From positions 6,780 through 70,779 of the forward strand of contig CAZWFN010000009.1 of NCBI GenBank assembly GCA_964633205.1: a stretch of DNA of 64,000 nucleotides, given 5' to 3'. Positions 31,967-39,935 of this stretch are shown here, piece after piece. A program made the translations under genes and the position numbers. Within the stretch, counting starts at the first letter, position 1. Each line of letters starts with the position of its first letter. Below the pieces are notes generated by a model. It did not search any database and was not told the DNA's origin. It worked only from the letters and a program-made list of their open reading frames with translations. The stretch comes from CAYVQE01 sp964633205 (GTDB lineage Bacteria > Myxococcota > B64-G9).

Positions 31967-34546
31967 GTGGTGCGCAAGACGATTCTTCTGCTCTTGGCAG
32001 CCAGCGGTGGCTTGCCGGTTTGGCTGGGCGCCTGCGGCGGGGGCGGCGGGGGCGCAGGCGGCGGCGATGACCTGCCCGAAAGCTGGCAGCTGAGCGCCAG
32101 CGGCATCGTGTTGGAAGTCCAGCGCCAACCCTTCGCTTACCGGCTGCAGAACACCGCCGGCGAGACCGTGCTGCGCTCGTTGGATGCCGGCGCGGGCGCG
32201 GGCGACGGCTACGCCGCGGTGGCCTGGACCTCGGGCTCGCTGGACTGGCAGCGCGGCGACATGAGCCCGGGCCACATGCGCCTGGAGGCCGAGCTGGACG
32301 CCTGGCGCGACGCCTGGCAGGTCACCGCGGCCGAGCGGGATGCGACTTCGCTGCGGCTGACCCTGGGCCCGGCCGACGATCCGGACGACGCGGGCCGCCA
32401 GATCCGAATGGTCTTCACCTTGCGGCCGTCGGCTCTTCGGGTCGAGGTCGACAAGGATCAGCGCCAGCCACGCGCCTGGGCGGCGGCCTTTGCCGCGCCG
32501 GCGGACGAGGCCTACCTGGGCTTCGGCGAGCGCTTCACCCGCGTCGACCACCGTGGGTTGGACGTCTACGCCTGGGCCGAGGAGGGCGGGGTGGGCGCCG
32601 GCGAGGGCGAACCGCCGGGCCCGGACAACCCCTACCCCAACGGCGAGGCCATGACCTACTACCCGGTGCCCTTCTTCCTGTCCACCGCCGGCTACGCCTT
32701 CTGGCTGGACTCGACCTGGTACAACGAGTTCAACCTGGCCACCCAGCGCGACGAGGCCTGGCGGGTCTGGCACATCGGCCCGCGGCTGGACTTCGAGGTC
32801 TACCTGCCGCGACCCGACGACGAGCGGCCCTGGCCCCACCACCTGATCGACGCCTTCACCGCCCGGGTGGGCCGGCCCATGATCCCGCCGGCCTGGGCCT
32901 TCGGGCCACGCCGGCGCATCAACCGGCGCGACACCCAGACCGTGGAGGTCGACGGCCAGCCGGTCGAGATGCACGAGCTGGAGGCCATGCGCCAGCTGGA
33001 TCTGGCCATCAGCGGCGCCGACGATTCGGTGCATTTCCTGCCCATGGGCTCGCACGTGGGCCAGCAGCAGCAGCTGGCCGAGTGGACCGCCTTCGCCCGC
33101 GAGTTGGGCGTGCGGGTCTGCGGCTACTACAACCCCTACCTGGGCGACGACGAGGACAGCAAGATCCCCGAGGTGCTGGCCGAAGGGCTGGCTGCGGGGT
33201 ACTTTCTGGAGACGGCCGAGGGCGAGCCCTCGCGCACCTGGCTGATCAGCGGCCGGGCGATCGAGATCCTGACGGTCGACTTCACCGAGCCGGCCGCCGT
33301 GGAATGGTACCAGGGCCTGTTCGACTGGGCCATCGACCTGGGCTACTCGGGCTGGATGTACGACTTCGGCGAGTACGTGCAGCCGGACGTGCTGACCCAC
33401 TCGGGCTTGAGCGGCGAGCAGTACCACAACCGGTTCCCGGTCGACTACCACCGGGCCTGCTACGAGTACCTGGAGTCGGGGCCGCTGGCCGGCCAGTGGC
33501 TGGCCTTCTCGCGCTCGGGCTACACCGGGGACGCGGCCTTCGCGCCGATGACCTGGTCGGGCGACCCGGCCGCCTCCTTCGAGTCGGCCGATGGGCTGCC
33601 CAGTATGGTGCGCGCCGGGCTCAGCCTGGGCATCAGCGGCGCACCCCACTCGGGCGGCGACATCAACGGCTTCCACTGCGCCGCCGACGGCTACGCCGCC
33701 GCCGACGAGGAGCTGCTGGTGCGCTGGATCCAGCAGGGCGCCATGGGCTCGAACATGCAGGACCAGGACGCCTGCTCCTTCGCCCTGGACCAGGGCCGCA
33801 AGGCCAACATCTTCGACGACCCGCTGGCCCAGCAGGCCTGGCGCACCTACGCTCGGCTGCACACCCGGCTGTTCCCCTACCTCTACAGTCTGGCGCACCA
33901 GGCCCACGCTAGCGGCGCGCCGGTGATGCGTCAGCTCTTTTTGGAGCATCCCGACCAGCCCGGACTGGCCGCGGTCGACGACGCCTACTACCTGGGCCCG
34001 GCATTGCTGGTGGCGCCGGTGATGCGCCGCGGCGCGCGCACCAAGACCGTCGACCTGCCGGACGGGCTGTACCTCGACTGGAACGAGCAGGCCCTGCTGG
34101 ACGGCGGCGGCGAGGTGGTGCTGGACGCGCCGCTGGCGGTGCTGCCGCTGCTGCTGCGCGACGGCAGCCTGGTGCCTTTGCTGGATGCCAGCATCGATAC
34201 CCTGGTGGCCGAGGACCATCCGCAGGTGGTGGGCCCGGCCGACGTGGCCGACGTCTACGACGTGGTCGGTCTGGTCAGCCGCGCCACCGGCGGGGCCCGC
34301 TTCGTGCTCTACGACGGCGGCGCGCTGGAGGTGGAGTGGGCGGGCGGCTTGACCGCGCCGGCGCTGGAGGAGGCGGCCGACGCGGCCGCGTTGGCCGACT
34401 GCGCCGGCTGCTGGCTGGTCGAGCAGTTCGACGGCGGACTGCAGCGGGTGCGCATCAGCGCAACCGGCGCGGTGGCCGCCGGCGGCCTGCAGCTGGCCGC
34501 CGACGTCGGCCGGCGGGTGCGCTGGGACCTCTATCTGGTGGAGTGA
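31967..34546 (+). CDS. GH31 glycoside hydrolase lipoprotein
   Basis: An 859-residue protein with a GTG start after GAGGAGGCGA. Lipobox WLGAC gives lipidated Cys23, followed by a Gly-rich linker. Residues 170-260 are the GH31 N-terminal beta-sandwich (YLGFGERFTRVDHRGLDVY), and the barrel follows. Catalytic residues: Asp466 nucleophile in GWMYDFGEY and Asp533 acid/base in TWSGDPAASFES. The DFGE form resembles the YihQ branch of GH31, but the Trp/Arg-rich segment that binds the sulfonate in sulfoquinovosidase is not evident, so an alpha-glucosidase or alpha-xylosidase activity is equally possible. No sugar-uptake genes are adjacent. Confidence 0.9.
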   Translation: MVRKTILLLLAASGGLPVWLGACGGGGGGAGGGDDLPESWQLSASGIVLEVQRQPFAYRLQNTAGETVLRSLDAGAGAGDGYAAVAWTSGSLDWQRGDMSPGHMRLEAELDAWRDAWQVTAAERDATSLRLTLGPADDPDDAGRQIRMVFTLRPSALRVEVDKDQRQPRAWAAAFAAPADEAYLGFGERFTRVDHRGLDVYAWAEEGGVGAGEGEPPGPDNPYPNGEAMTYYPVPFFLSTAGYAFWLDSTWYNEFNLATQRDEAWRVWHIGPRLDFEVYLPRPDDERPWPHHLIDAFTARVGRPMIPPAWAFGPRRRINRRDTQTVEVDGQPVEMHELEAMRQLDLAISGADDSVHFLPMGSHVGQQQQLAEWTAFARELGVRVCGYYNPYLGDDEDSKIPEVLAEGLAAGYFLETAEGEPSRTWLISGRAIEILTVDFTEPAAVEWYQGLFDWAIDLGYSGWMYDFGEYVQPDVLTHSGLSGEQYHNRFPVDYHRACYEYLESGPLAGQWLAFSRSGYTGDAAFAPMTWSGDPAASFESADGLPSMVRAGLSLGISGAPHSGGDINGFHCAADGYAAADEELLVRWIQQGAMGSNMQDQDACSFALDQGRKANIFDDPLAQQAWRTYARLHTRLFPYLYSLAHQAHASGAPVMRQLFLEHPDQPGLAAVDDAYYLGPALLVAPVMRRGARTKTVDLPDGLYLDWNEQALLDGGGEVVLDAPLAVLPLLLRDGSLVPLLDASIDTLVAEDHPQVVGPADVADVYDVVGLVSRATGGARFVLYDGGALEVEWAGGLTAPALEEAADAAALADCAGCWLVEQFDGGLQRVRISATGAVAAGGLQLAADVGRRVRWDLYLVE

Positions 34547-34548
34547 GC

Positions 34549-35070
34549 GTGCGCCCGGGAATCAAGGCGATGGGGACGATCCTGGGCCAGGCCGCGGTGC
34601 TGACCGCGGTCGGGGCGCTGCTGGGTCTGGGGGTCAACGCGGTGCGTCCGCAGGGGCTGGCCCTGGTGGCCGAAGAACCCTACGAGATCTACGTGCCCTG
34701 TCCGATGATGCCGGCCGAGGCGACTCCGGTGGAGCCCGCGGAGCTTTCCGAGCTGGAGCTGGGCGACCTCGTCATCGTCGATGCCCGGCCGGTGGACGCC
34801 TACGATCGCCGGCGCATCCCGGGCTCGCGCTCGCTGCCCTACCACCCGCTGAAATCGCCCTCGAAGCGAGTTCTGGGCGAATACCAGGCATTGGGGCCCA
34901 ACCGCATCCTGGTCGTCGGCGACACCGAGATCGACTCCGGTCGCCTGCTGGCGGCGGAGCTGGCGGCCGCCGGCTGCCTGGGGGTGCGCTACCTGGAGGG
35001 GGGCTTTGCTGCCTGGCGGGCGGCCGGCCGCCCCATCGAGCGGCCGGACGGGCAGGGGGCGGCGCCATGA
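34549..35070 (+). CDS. Membrane-anchored rhodanese-like protein lacking catalytic Cys (copy 2)
   Basis: A 173-residue protein. I prefer the GTG at 34549, preceded by GGTGGAG; another in-frame GTG lies at 34543. A transmembrane helix (about 12-31) is followed by AEEPYEIYVPCP with Cys51, the motif shared with the copy at 26111. The rhodanese fold is better preserved here (VIVDARPVDAYDRRRIPGS, YLEGGFAAWRAAGRPI), but the catalytic loop is VVGDTEIDSG with Asp in place of Cys. The next gene overlaps by ATGA. Confidence 0.78.
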   Translation: MRPGIKAMGTILGQAAVLTAVGALLGLGVNAVRPQGLALVAEEPYEIYVPCPMMPAEATPVEPAELSELELGDLVIVDARPVDAYDRRRIPGSRSLPYHPLKSPSKRVLGEYQALGPNRILVVGDTEIDSGRLLAAELAAAGCLGVRYLEGGFAAWRAAGRPIERPDGQGAAP

Positions 35071-35549
35071 GTCAGCCGCGGTTGGCTGTGGTTCTCAGGG
35101 CGGTGGCCCTGCTGCTGCGCCTCTATCTGGGCGGGGTGTTCATCGCCGCCTGCTGGTACAAGATCGCCGAGCCGCAAGCCTTTGCCCTGAGCATCGCCAC
35201 CTACGACATGCTGCCGTTGGAGTTGATCAACGCCATGGCCATCACGCTGCCCTGGATCGAGCTGGTCTGCGGGCTGTGTCTGATCCTGGGCTGGTGGACC
35301 CGGGCGGCGGCCTTGGCCATCGCCGGCATGATGGTGATGTTCGTCGTGGCGCTGGCCTCGGCCCTGGCGCGCGACCTGCAGATGTCCTGCGGCTGCTTCG
35401 CCTCGGCCGAGGCGGATGAGGACATCAACGCCGCGACCATGGTCCGCGACCTGCTCTGGCTGGCCGGCGCCGCCTTGGTGCTGGTGGTCGACGACGGCCG
35501 TTGGGGGCTCGATGGACTGGTGCGGCGCCGCGGGCGAGAACGCATTTGA
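35067..35549 (+). CDS. MauE/DoxX-family redox-associated membrane protein (copy 2)
   Basis: A 160-residue four-helix membrane protein, clearly paralogous to the one at 26683: ATYDMLPLELINAMAITLPW and SCGCFASAEADED line up with the first copy. The Cys pair in SCGCFA could carry electrons. It overlaps the upstream Cys-less rhodanese gene exactly as in copy 1. No DsbA-like gene follows here; a promoter for the FHA gene begins at its 3' end. Confidence 0.85.
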   Translation: MSQPRLAVVLRAVALLLRLYLGGVFIAACWYKIAEPQAFALSIATYDMLPLELINAMAITLPWIELVCGLCLILGWWTRAAALAIAGMMVMFVVALASALARDLQMSCGCFASAEADEDINAATMVRDLLWLAGAALVLVVDDGRWGLDGLVRRRGRERI

Positions 35550-35574
35550 CCTGTTGGCCGCCAGTGGCGACAAT
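35546..35574 (+). promoter_or_regulatory. Promoter for the FHA/metallo-hydrolase pair
   Basis: TTGACC (35546-35551), a 17-nt spacer and GACAAT (35569-35574). The leader would be about 60 nt with GGGGAG before the ATG at 35640. The -35 overlaps the stop codon of the preceding gene. Confidence 0.5.
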
Positions 35575-35639
35575 CGATCATTGCAGCTGACGATTCCGTT
35601 CGGATCCGGTCAACGGACACTTGCAAGGCGGGGAGCGCG

Positions 35640-36008
35640 ATGGGCGGCGACTGGGACGAAGACGAACCCACCGTGGATTCCGATCTGGGGCCGTTGTTCC
35701 GCGAGCAGCAGGGTCGCGCCGCCGAGCTGGAGCAGGTCGAGGGGCCGGGCGCTCCGCAGCGCTACCGGCTGGATCGGGTGTATGTGGTGATCGGCCGCGC
35801 GGCCGACGCCGAGGTCCGGCTCGACTCGGCCGAGGTGTCGCGGCGCCACCTGGCGCTCGAGCGCCGGGGCAAGGAGTACCGCTGCGAGGATCTGGAGAGC
35901 CGCAACGGCATTTACCTCAACGGCATCAAGATCCACTCGGCCGTCCTGCGCGAAGGCGACGCGCTGCAGTTGGGCAATGTGATGTTCATCTATCACGAGG
36001 GGCGCTGA
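35640..36008 (+). CDS. FHA-domain protein
   Basis: A 122-residue protein with one forkhead-associated domain (about 48-120). Phosphothreonine-binding residues are conserved: Gly52-Arg53 in VIGRAADAE, Ser67/Arg69/His70 in AEVSRRHLAL, and Asn89-Gly90 in ESRNGIYLNG. The acidic N-terminus (DEDEPTVDSD) contains a Thr that could itself be phosphorylated, as in GarA/EmbR-type switches; that is inference. The next gene starts inside its stop codon, so it probably regulates or recruits the metallo-hydrolase. Confidence 0.92.
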   Translation: MGGDWDEDEPTVDSDLGPLFREQQGRAAELEQVEGPGAPQRYRLDRVYVVIGRAADAEVRLDSAEVSRRHLALERRGKEYRCEDLESRNGIYLNGIKIHSAVLREGDALQLGNVMFIYHEGR

Positions 36009-36892
36009 TGAGCTACTTCGTCAAGTTCTGGGGCACGCGTGGATCGATCCCGACCCCCGGTTACCGCACCCAGATTTACGGCGGCAACACCCCCTGCGTC
36101 GAGCTGCGCATCGACGACGTGATCTACATCTGCGACGGAGGCTCGGGGCTGCGCGAGCTGGGTCTCGATCTGATGCAGCGCGAGTTGCCGGCCATCGAGG
36201 GCCACCTCTTCTTCAGCCACGCCCACTGGGACCACATCCAGGGTTTTCCCTTCTTCGTACCGGCCTACGTGCCCAGCAATCGCTTCGTGGTCTACGGCAC
36301 GCAGCGGGGCGACACCAAGTTCCACGAGCTGCTGTCGGGTCAGATGGAGTCGGACTACTTCCCGGTCGATTTCTCGGACCTGGGGGCCAACATCGAGCCG
36401 GACGATCTGGGCGATGGCGGCAAGCAGCTCGCCGGGGTGCGGGTCTCGTGCATTTCGCAGATCCACCACGGTCCGTCGTACGGCTACGCCTTCGAGCGCG
36501 AGGGCTGCAAGGTGGTCTACGCCACCGACAACGAGCTGGATCAGGAGCTGGCCAACAAGGAGGCGGTGGCGGCCGATCTGACCATACCGCGACAGGTGCC
36601 GCAGCGCTTCGTGGATTTCGCCCGCGGCGCTGACCTGCTGATCGCCGACGGCCAGTACACCGATTCGGAGTACGAGTCCAAGGTCGGCTTCGGTCATCCG
36701 CGGGCCACCACCCTGGTCGACCTGGCATTGCAGGCCGGCGTGGCCCAGCTGGCGGTGACCCACCACGATCCGCTGCAGTCGGACGAGGCGGTCGAGCGCA
36801 AAGTCGCCGCCTGCCGCCAGCGGCGCGAACAGCTCGGCGGCGAGCTGGTGATCTTCGGCGCCCGCGAGGGCATGGAACTGCGCATCGATTGA
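36008..36892 (+). CDS. Metallo-beta-lactamase-fold hydrolase
   Basis: A 294-residue MBL-fold protein opening FVKFWGTRGSIPTPG, a hallmark of a family of phosphodiesterase-like or PhnP-related enzymes. Metal ligands: FFSHAHWDHIQGF (His71, His73, Asp75, His76), then HHGPSYGYAF, VYATDNEL and GFGHPRATT with VTHHDPL. Probably a phosphodiesterase with a small-molecule or nucleotide substrate. The start overlaps the FHA gene by 1 nt. Confidence 0.88.
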   Translation: MSYFVKFWGTRGSIPTPGYRTQIYGGNTPCVELRIDDVIYICDGGSGLRELGLDLMQRELPAIEGHLFFSHAHWDHIQGFPFFVPAYVPSNRFVVYGTQRGDTKFHELLSGQMESDYFPVDFSDLGANIEPDDLGDGGKQLAGVRVSCISQIHHGPSYGYAFEREGCKVVYATDNELDQELANKEAVAADLTIPRQVPQRFVDFARGADLLIADGQYTDSEYESKVGFGHPRATTLVDLALQAGVAQLAVTHHDPLQSDEAVERKVAACRQRREQLGGELVIFGAREGMELRID

Positions 36893-36903
36893 TCGGATCG
36901 GGC

Positions 36904-37191
36904 TCAGCGGATGTCGACGAACTCGCCGGCGATCTCGAACGGCGGCAGCTCGCCGCTGACGCGCACCACCCGGATCAGGGCCCGCAGCGGGGGCATGCTG
37001 GCCAGCCGGCCCGGGTGGCGTACCTCGATCTCGGCCAACGAGTCGACCGCCAGCCGCTGCGCGGTCATGAACAGAATGCCGCCGCCGGAAAGATCCTTGC
37101 CGTGGCCCGGCGCGCTCTCGGCGTCGTCCAGCGGCCGCACGGTGACCTCGGCCTCGGCCGGCAGGCGCTTGAAGGCGCGGCGCTCGTTCAT
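36904..37191 (-). CDS. PilZ-domain c-di-GMP receptor
   Basis: A 95-residue protein with the PilZ signature: RRAFKR near the N-terminus (RxxxR) and DLSGGG at residues 33-38 (D/NxSxxG). Both c-di-GMP-binding motifs are intact. It starts 2 nt after the stop of the MshEN protein gene, with GAGGGGAG as ribosome binding site inside that gene's end. The two are probably cotranscribed and both likely bind c-di-GMP. Confidence 0.88.
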   Translation of the reverse strand: MNERRAFKRLPAEAEVTVRPLDDAESAPGHGKDLSGGGILFMTAQRLAVDSLAEIEVRHPGRLASMPPLRALIRVVRVSGELPPFEIAGEFVDIR

Positions 37192-37193
37192 GC

Positions 37194-38537
37194 TCACTCC
37201 CCTCGCTCCGATCGGGCGGACTCGAAGGCTGCCCGCTTGCGCTCGAACAAGGCCTCGTAGGAGCGGCTGATGTGCTGGGCCAGGATCAGCAGCTCGCCGA
37301 TGTCGTTCGGGCTGTGGGCCTTGTGACCGTTGTCGGCATACAGCAAATTGACCACCCGTCCGCGGACCAGCACCGGGATGACGAAGGCGCTCAGCGGCAC
37401 TTGGCGGCCGGTGGCGCGCAGGAACTCGATGTTGGGGCGCGAGCGGCGCAGCCCGCCCAGGTAGTGGGCGCGGGTCTCGACCACGGTACGAAAGACCGAC
37501 AGACCGTCGAGCGGGATCATCAGCGAGCGAAAGGACAGCGGGTCGAGCCCCGCGCCCAGCGCGTCCCAGCCCAGGGCCACGCCCCGGTGGACGGTGAACA
37601 GCATGGCGCGGCGGAACTGCGAGCGGGCGAAGCGCAGCACGATGCGGGCGATCTGGTGCCGATCGCGGGCCCGGGACAGCAGGGCGGCGGCCGCAGCGAA
37701 GTCGAGCGGGGCATCGTCGCCCGCCGGTGCCGGCGGCTGTGACGGCGGCGCCCCCGCCTGTTCGGCCAGGCGGTGGTCGCCGGCCCGGCGGCCGGCATCC
37801 GGGTGTTCGGCCTGCCACACCCGGCGCTCGATGCCACCCGGCGGTGCGGTCGGGCCCGGCTCGTCGATCTCCTCGAGATCTCCGGGCGCCAACACCGGCA
37901 TCTGCTCGCTGGGCGCCACCGGCGGCGGTTGGCTGAGCTGGGGAAAACCGTCGCGGCGCTGGTAGAGCTGGGCGAACTCATTCTCGCCCATCAGATCCTC
38001 GGTCGGCTCCACCGGCGCCTCGGCTGCGGCCGCCGGCCGGGCCGCGGCCGGTTCGTCGGCCAGCGCTCCGGCCATGAAATCGCGGGTGTTGATGGCGATG
38101 TAGCGCAGCTGGCGCTCGATGCCGTAGCAGCGGCGCAGCAGTTGCCAGAACCGAATTTCGGGCACCACGATCGGGTCGGGCTCGAGGCCGGTGATGAAAG
38201 CCACCTCGTCCAAGGCGCCCAGGTTGGCCGGGTCGATGCACAGCAGCTGCAGCCGTCTCTGCTCGCAGATGAAGGGGATGACATCGAGCCGATCCACGGT
38301 CGGGGCATCCAGCAGCTCGAGCGCCCGCGGCTCGGGCTGGATGTCCGCGCCGAACAGGGCCGGCCGCTCGTGCTTGCGGGCCAGATAGTGGGCCAGGGTG
38401 GCCTCGTCGATGACGCCCATCTCGACCAGGTTGGTGCCCAGCCGACCGCCCAGGATGACCTGATTGCGAATGGCGTCCTCGATCTGCCGCTGGCCGCAGA
38501 CGCCGTCGGCGGTGAGCAGTTCTCCCAGAGACGGCAT
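37194..38537 (-). CDS. MshEN (GspE N-terminal) domain plus GAF-like domain protein
   Basis: A 447-residue protein. Residues 1-150 are a type II secretion ATPase N-terminal (MshEN) domain, with tandem RLGxxL-type motifs (SLGELLTADGVCGQRQIEDA and RLGTNLVEMGVIDEATL), the known c-di-GMP-binding pattern. A Pro/Ala/Glu-rich linker spans about 175-270. The C-terminal part (about 275-440) looks GAF-like (AMLFTVHRGVALGWDA, PVLVRGRVVNLLYADN). There is no ATPase domain. Proteins of this build are common in Myxococcota and probably sense c-di-GMP. Its ATG is 7 nt after a promoter -10 box. Confidence 0.8.
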   Translation of the reverse strand: MPSLGELLTADGVCGQRQIEDAIRNQVILGGRLGTNLVEMGVIDEATLAHYLARKHERPALFGADIQPEPRALELLDAPTVDRLDVIPFICEQRRLQLLCIDPANLGALDEVAFITGLEPDPIVVPEIRFWQLLRRCYGIERQLRYIAINTRDFMAGALADEPAAARPAAAAEAPVEPTEDLMGENEFAQLYQRRDGFPQLSQPPPVAPSEQMPVLAPGDLEEIDEPGPTAPPGGIERRVWQAEHPDAGRRAGDHRLAEQAGAPPSQPPAPAGDDAPLDFAAAAALLSRARDRHQIARIVLRFARSQFRRAMLFTVHRGVALGWDALGAGLDPLSFRSLMIPLDGLSVFRTVVETRAHYLGGLRRSRPNIEFLRATGRQVPLSAFVIPVLVRGRVVNLLYADNGHKAHSPNDIGELLILAQHISRSYEALFERKRAAFESARSERGE

Positions 38538-38544
38538 GTCCCCG

Positions 38545-38573
38545 AGGCTACGCCCGGCCCGCCCACCTGTCAA
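38545..38573 (-). promoter_or_regulatory. Promoter abutting MshEN gene start
   Basis: Minus strand: TTGACA (38568-38573), a 17-nt spacer and TAGCCT (38545-38550), with 7 nt to the ATG at 38537. No Shine-Dalgarno. Divergent from the yebC promoter; the two -35 regions are about 20 nt apart. Confidence 0.55.
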
Positions 38574-38591
38574 CGACCGTCGCCGTCAGCC

Positions 38592-38620
38592 TTGAAAAGA
38601 CAGCCACGTCGTGCTATTCG
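38592..38620 (+). promoter_or_regulatory. Promoter for the yebC-ruvCAB operon
   Basis: TTGAAA (38592-38597), a 17-nt spacer and TATTCG (38615-38620). The leader would be about 60 nt and ends in a GGGAGGTG site before the yebC ATG. No LexA box is recognised. Confidence 0.5.
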
Positions 38621-38686
38621 GAGCCGTTACCCAGGTCCGGCCGCAGCCGCCCCGACGGCCGACCGGCGACGGATGCGGGAGGTGCC

Positions 38687-39430
38687 ATGTCCGGGCATTC
38701 CAAGTGGAGCACCATCAAGCACAAGAAGGCGGCGGCCGATGCCAAGCGCGGCAAGGTGTTCACCAGCTTGATCAAGGAGATATCCATCGCGGCGCGCGAG
38801 GGCGGCGGCAACCCGGAGTTCAATCCGCGCCTGCGCAGCGCCATCGCCGAAGCCAAGACCAACAACATGCCGGCCAGCAACATCGACCGCGCCGTCAAGA
38901 AGGGCACCGGCGAGCTCGAGGGGGTCACCTACGAGGAGATCAGCTACGAGGGCTACGGCCCCGGCGGCGTGGCCATCCTGGTCGAGGTGATCACCGACAA
39001 CAAGAACCGCAGCGCCTCCGAGATCCGCAAGATCTTCTCCAAGAACAACGGCAGCCTCGGCGAAAACAACTGTGTGGCCTGGATGTTCGACACCAAGGGG
39101 CTGATCGTGCTGGACAAGTCAGCGGTGGACGAGGAGCGGCTGATGGAGGTGGCGCTCGAGGCCGGGGCCGAGGACATCGCCGAGGACGAGGAGAATTGGG
39201 AGGTGACCACCGAACCGGGCACTTTCCAGGCGGTGCGCGAGGCGCTGGATGCGGCGGGAATCGCCTACCTGTCGGCCAAGATCGACAAGATCCCCCAGAC
39301 CACTGTTTCGGTCGAGGGCAAGGAGGCCGCCCAGGTGCTGCGCCTGGCCGAGCAACTCGAAGATCACGACGACGTTCAGAACGTCTTCGCCAACTTCGAT
39401 ATCGATCCGGATACCGTGGCCGAGGAGTGA
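38687..39430 (+). CDS. yebC: YebC/PmpR-family protein
   Basis: A 247-residue protein starting MSGHSKWSTIKHKKAAADAK, the invariant N-terminus of the YebC/TACO1 family. Members act as transcription regulators and, in recent work, as ribosome-associated factors easing translation of difficult motifs. GGGAGGTG precedes the ATG. It begins a yebC-ruvC-ruvA-ruvB operon, a widespread bacterial order. Confidence 0.97.
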   Translation: MSGHSKWSTIKHKKAAADAKRGKVFTSLIKEISIAAREGGGNPEFNPRLRSAIAEAKTNNMPASNIDRAVKKGTGELEGVTYEEISYEGYGPGGVAILVEVITDNKNRSASEIRKIFSKNNGSLGENNCVAWMFDTKGLIVLDKSAVDEERLMEVALEAGAEDIAEDEENWEVTTEPGTFQAVREALDAAGIAYLSAKIDKIPQTTVSVEGKEAAQVLRLAEQLEDHDDVQNVFANFDIDPDTVAEE

Positions 39431-39449
39431 GGCCGGCCGGGGTGGCGGC

Positions 39450-39935
39450 ATGCGTGTCTTGGGCATCGATCCGGGATCGGTCCGCACCGGATTCGGCGTG
39501 ATCGAGCAAGACGGCAGCCGGATGCGGTTGGTGGCCTGCGGGGTCATCCAGGCCGGACGCGGCCCCTTGGCGTTGCGCTTGGCCCGCATTCTCGAGGGGG
39601 TGGAGGGCTTGATCGAGCAGCACCGGCCGGACGCGGTCGCGGTCGAGGACATCTTCTTCGCCCGCAACGCCAAGAGCGCGGCGGTGCTGGGCCATGCCCG
39701 GGGCGCCGCCTTGGCGGCCGCCGGCCGGGCCGGTGCCGGGGTGTTCGAGTACTCGGCGCGCCGGGTCAAGCAGACGGTGACCGGCAACGGCGGAGCCGAC
39801 AAGGAGCAGGTGCGGACCATGGTGCGGGTCAGTCTGGGCCAGGCGCCGGAGCAGCTGGACGCCAGCGACGCGCTGGCGGTGGCGCTGTGTCATCTGCGCT
39901 GGGCCGGCCTGCCCGGGACGGGGGGTGGGCGGTGA
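39450..39935 (+). CDS. ruvC: Crossover junction endodeoxyribonuclease RuvC
   Basis: A 161-residue RNase H-fold resolvase that cuts Holliday junctions. N-terminal MRVLGIDPGSVRTGFGV has the first catalytic Asp (residue 7), AVEDIFF the Glu, and DASDALAVALCH the C-terminal acidic pair. The length is typical. It is 19 nt after yebC, and its stop overlaps the ruvA start. Confidence 0.97.
   Translation: MRVLGIDPGSVRTGFGVIEQDGSRMRLVACGVIQAGRGPLALRLARILEGVEGLIEQHRPDAVAVEDIFFARNAKSAAVLGHARGAALAAAGRAGAGVFEYSARRVKQTVTGNGGADKEQVRTMVRVSLGQAPEQLDASDALAVALCHLRWAGLPGTGGGR

Noticed and set aside
29963..34219. Open frame of about 1400 codons on the minus strand across thiL, the flavoprotein and GH31 genes
   Set aside because: It spans three well-identified plus-strand genes and has Gln/His/Arg/Pro-rich shadow composition with no domain.
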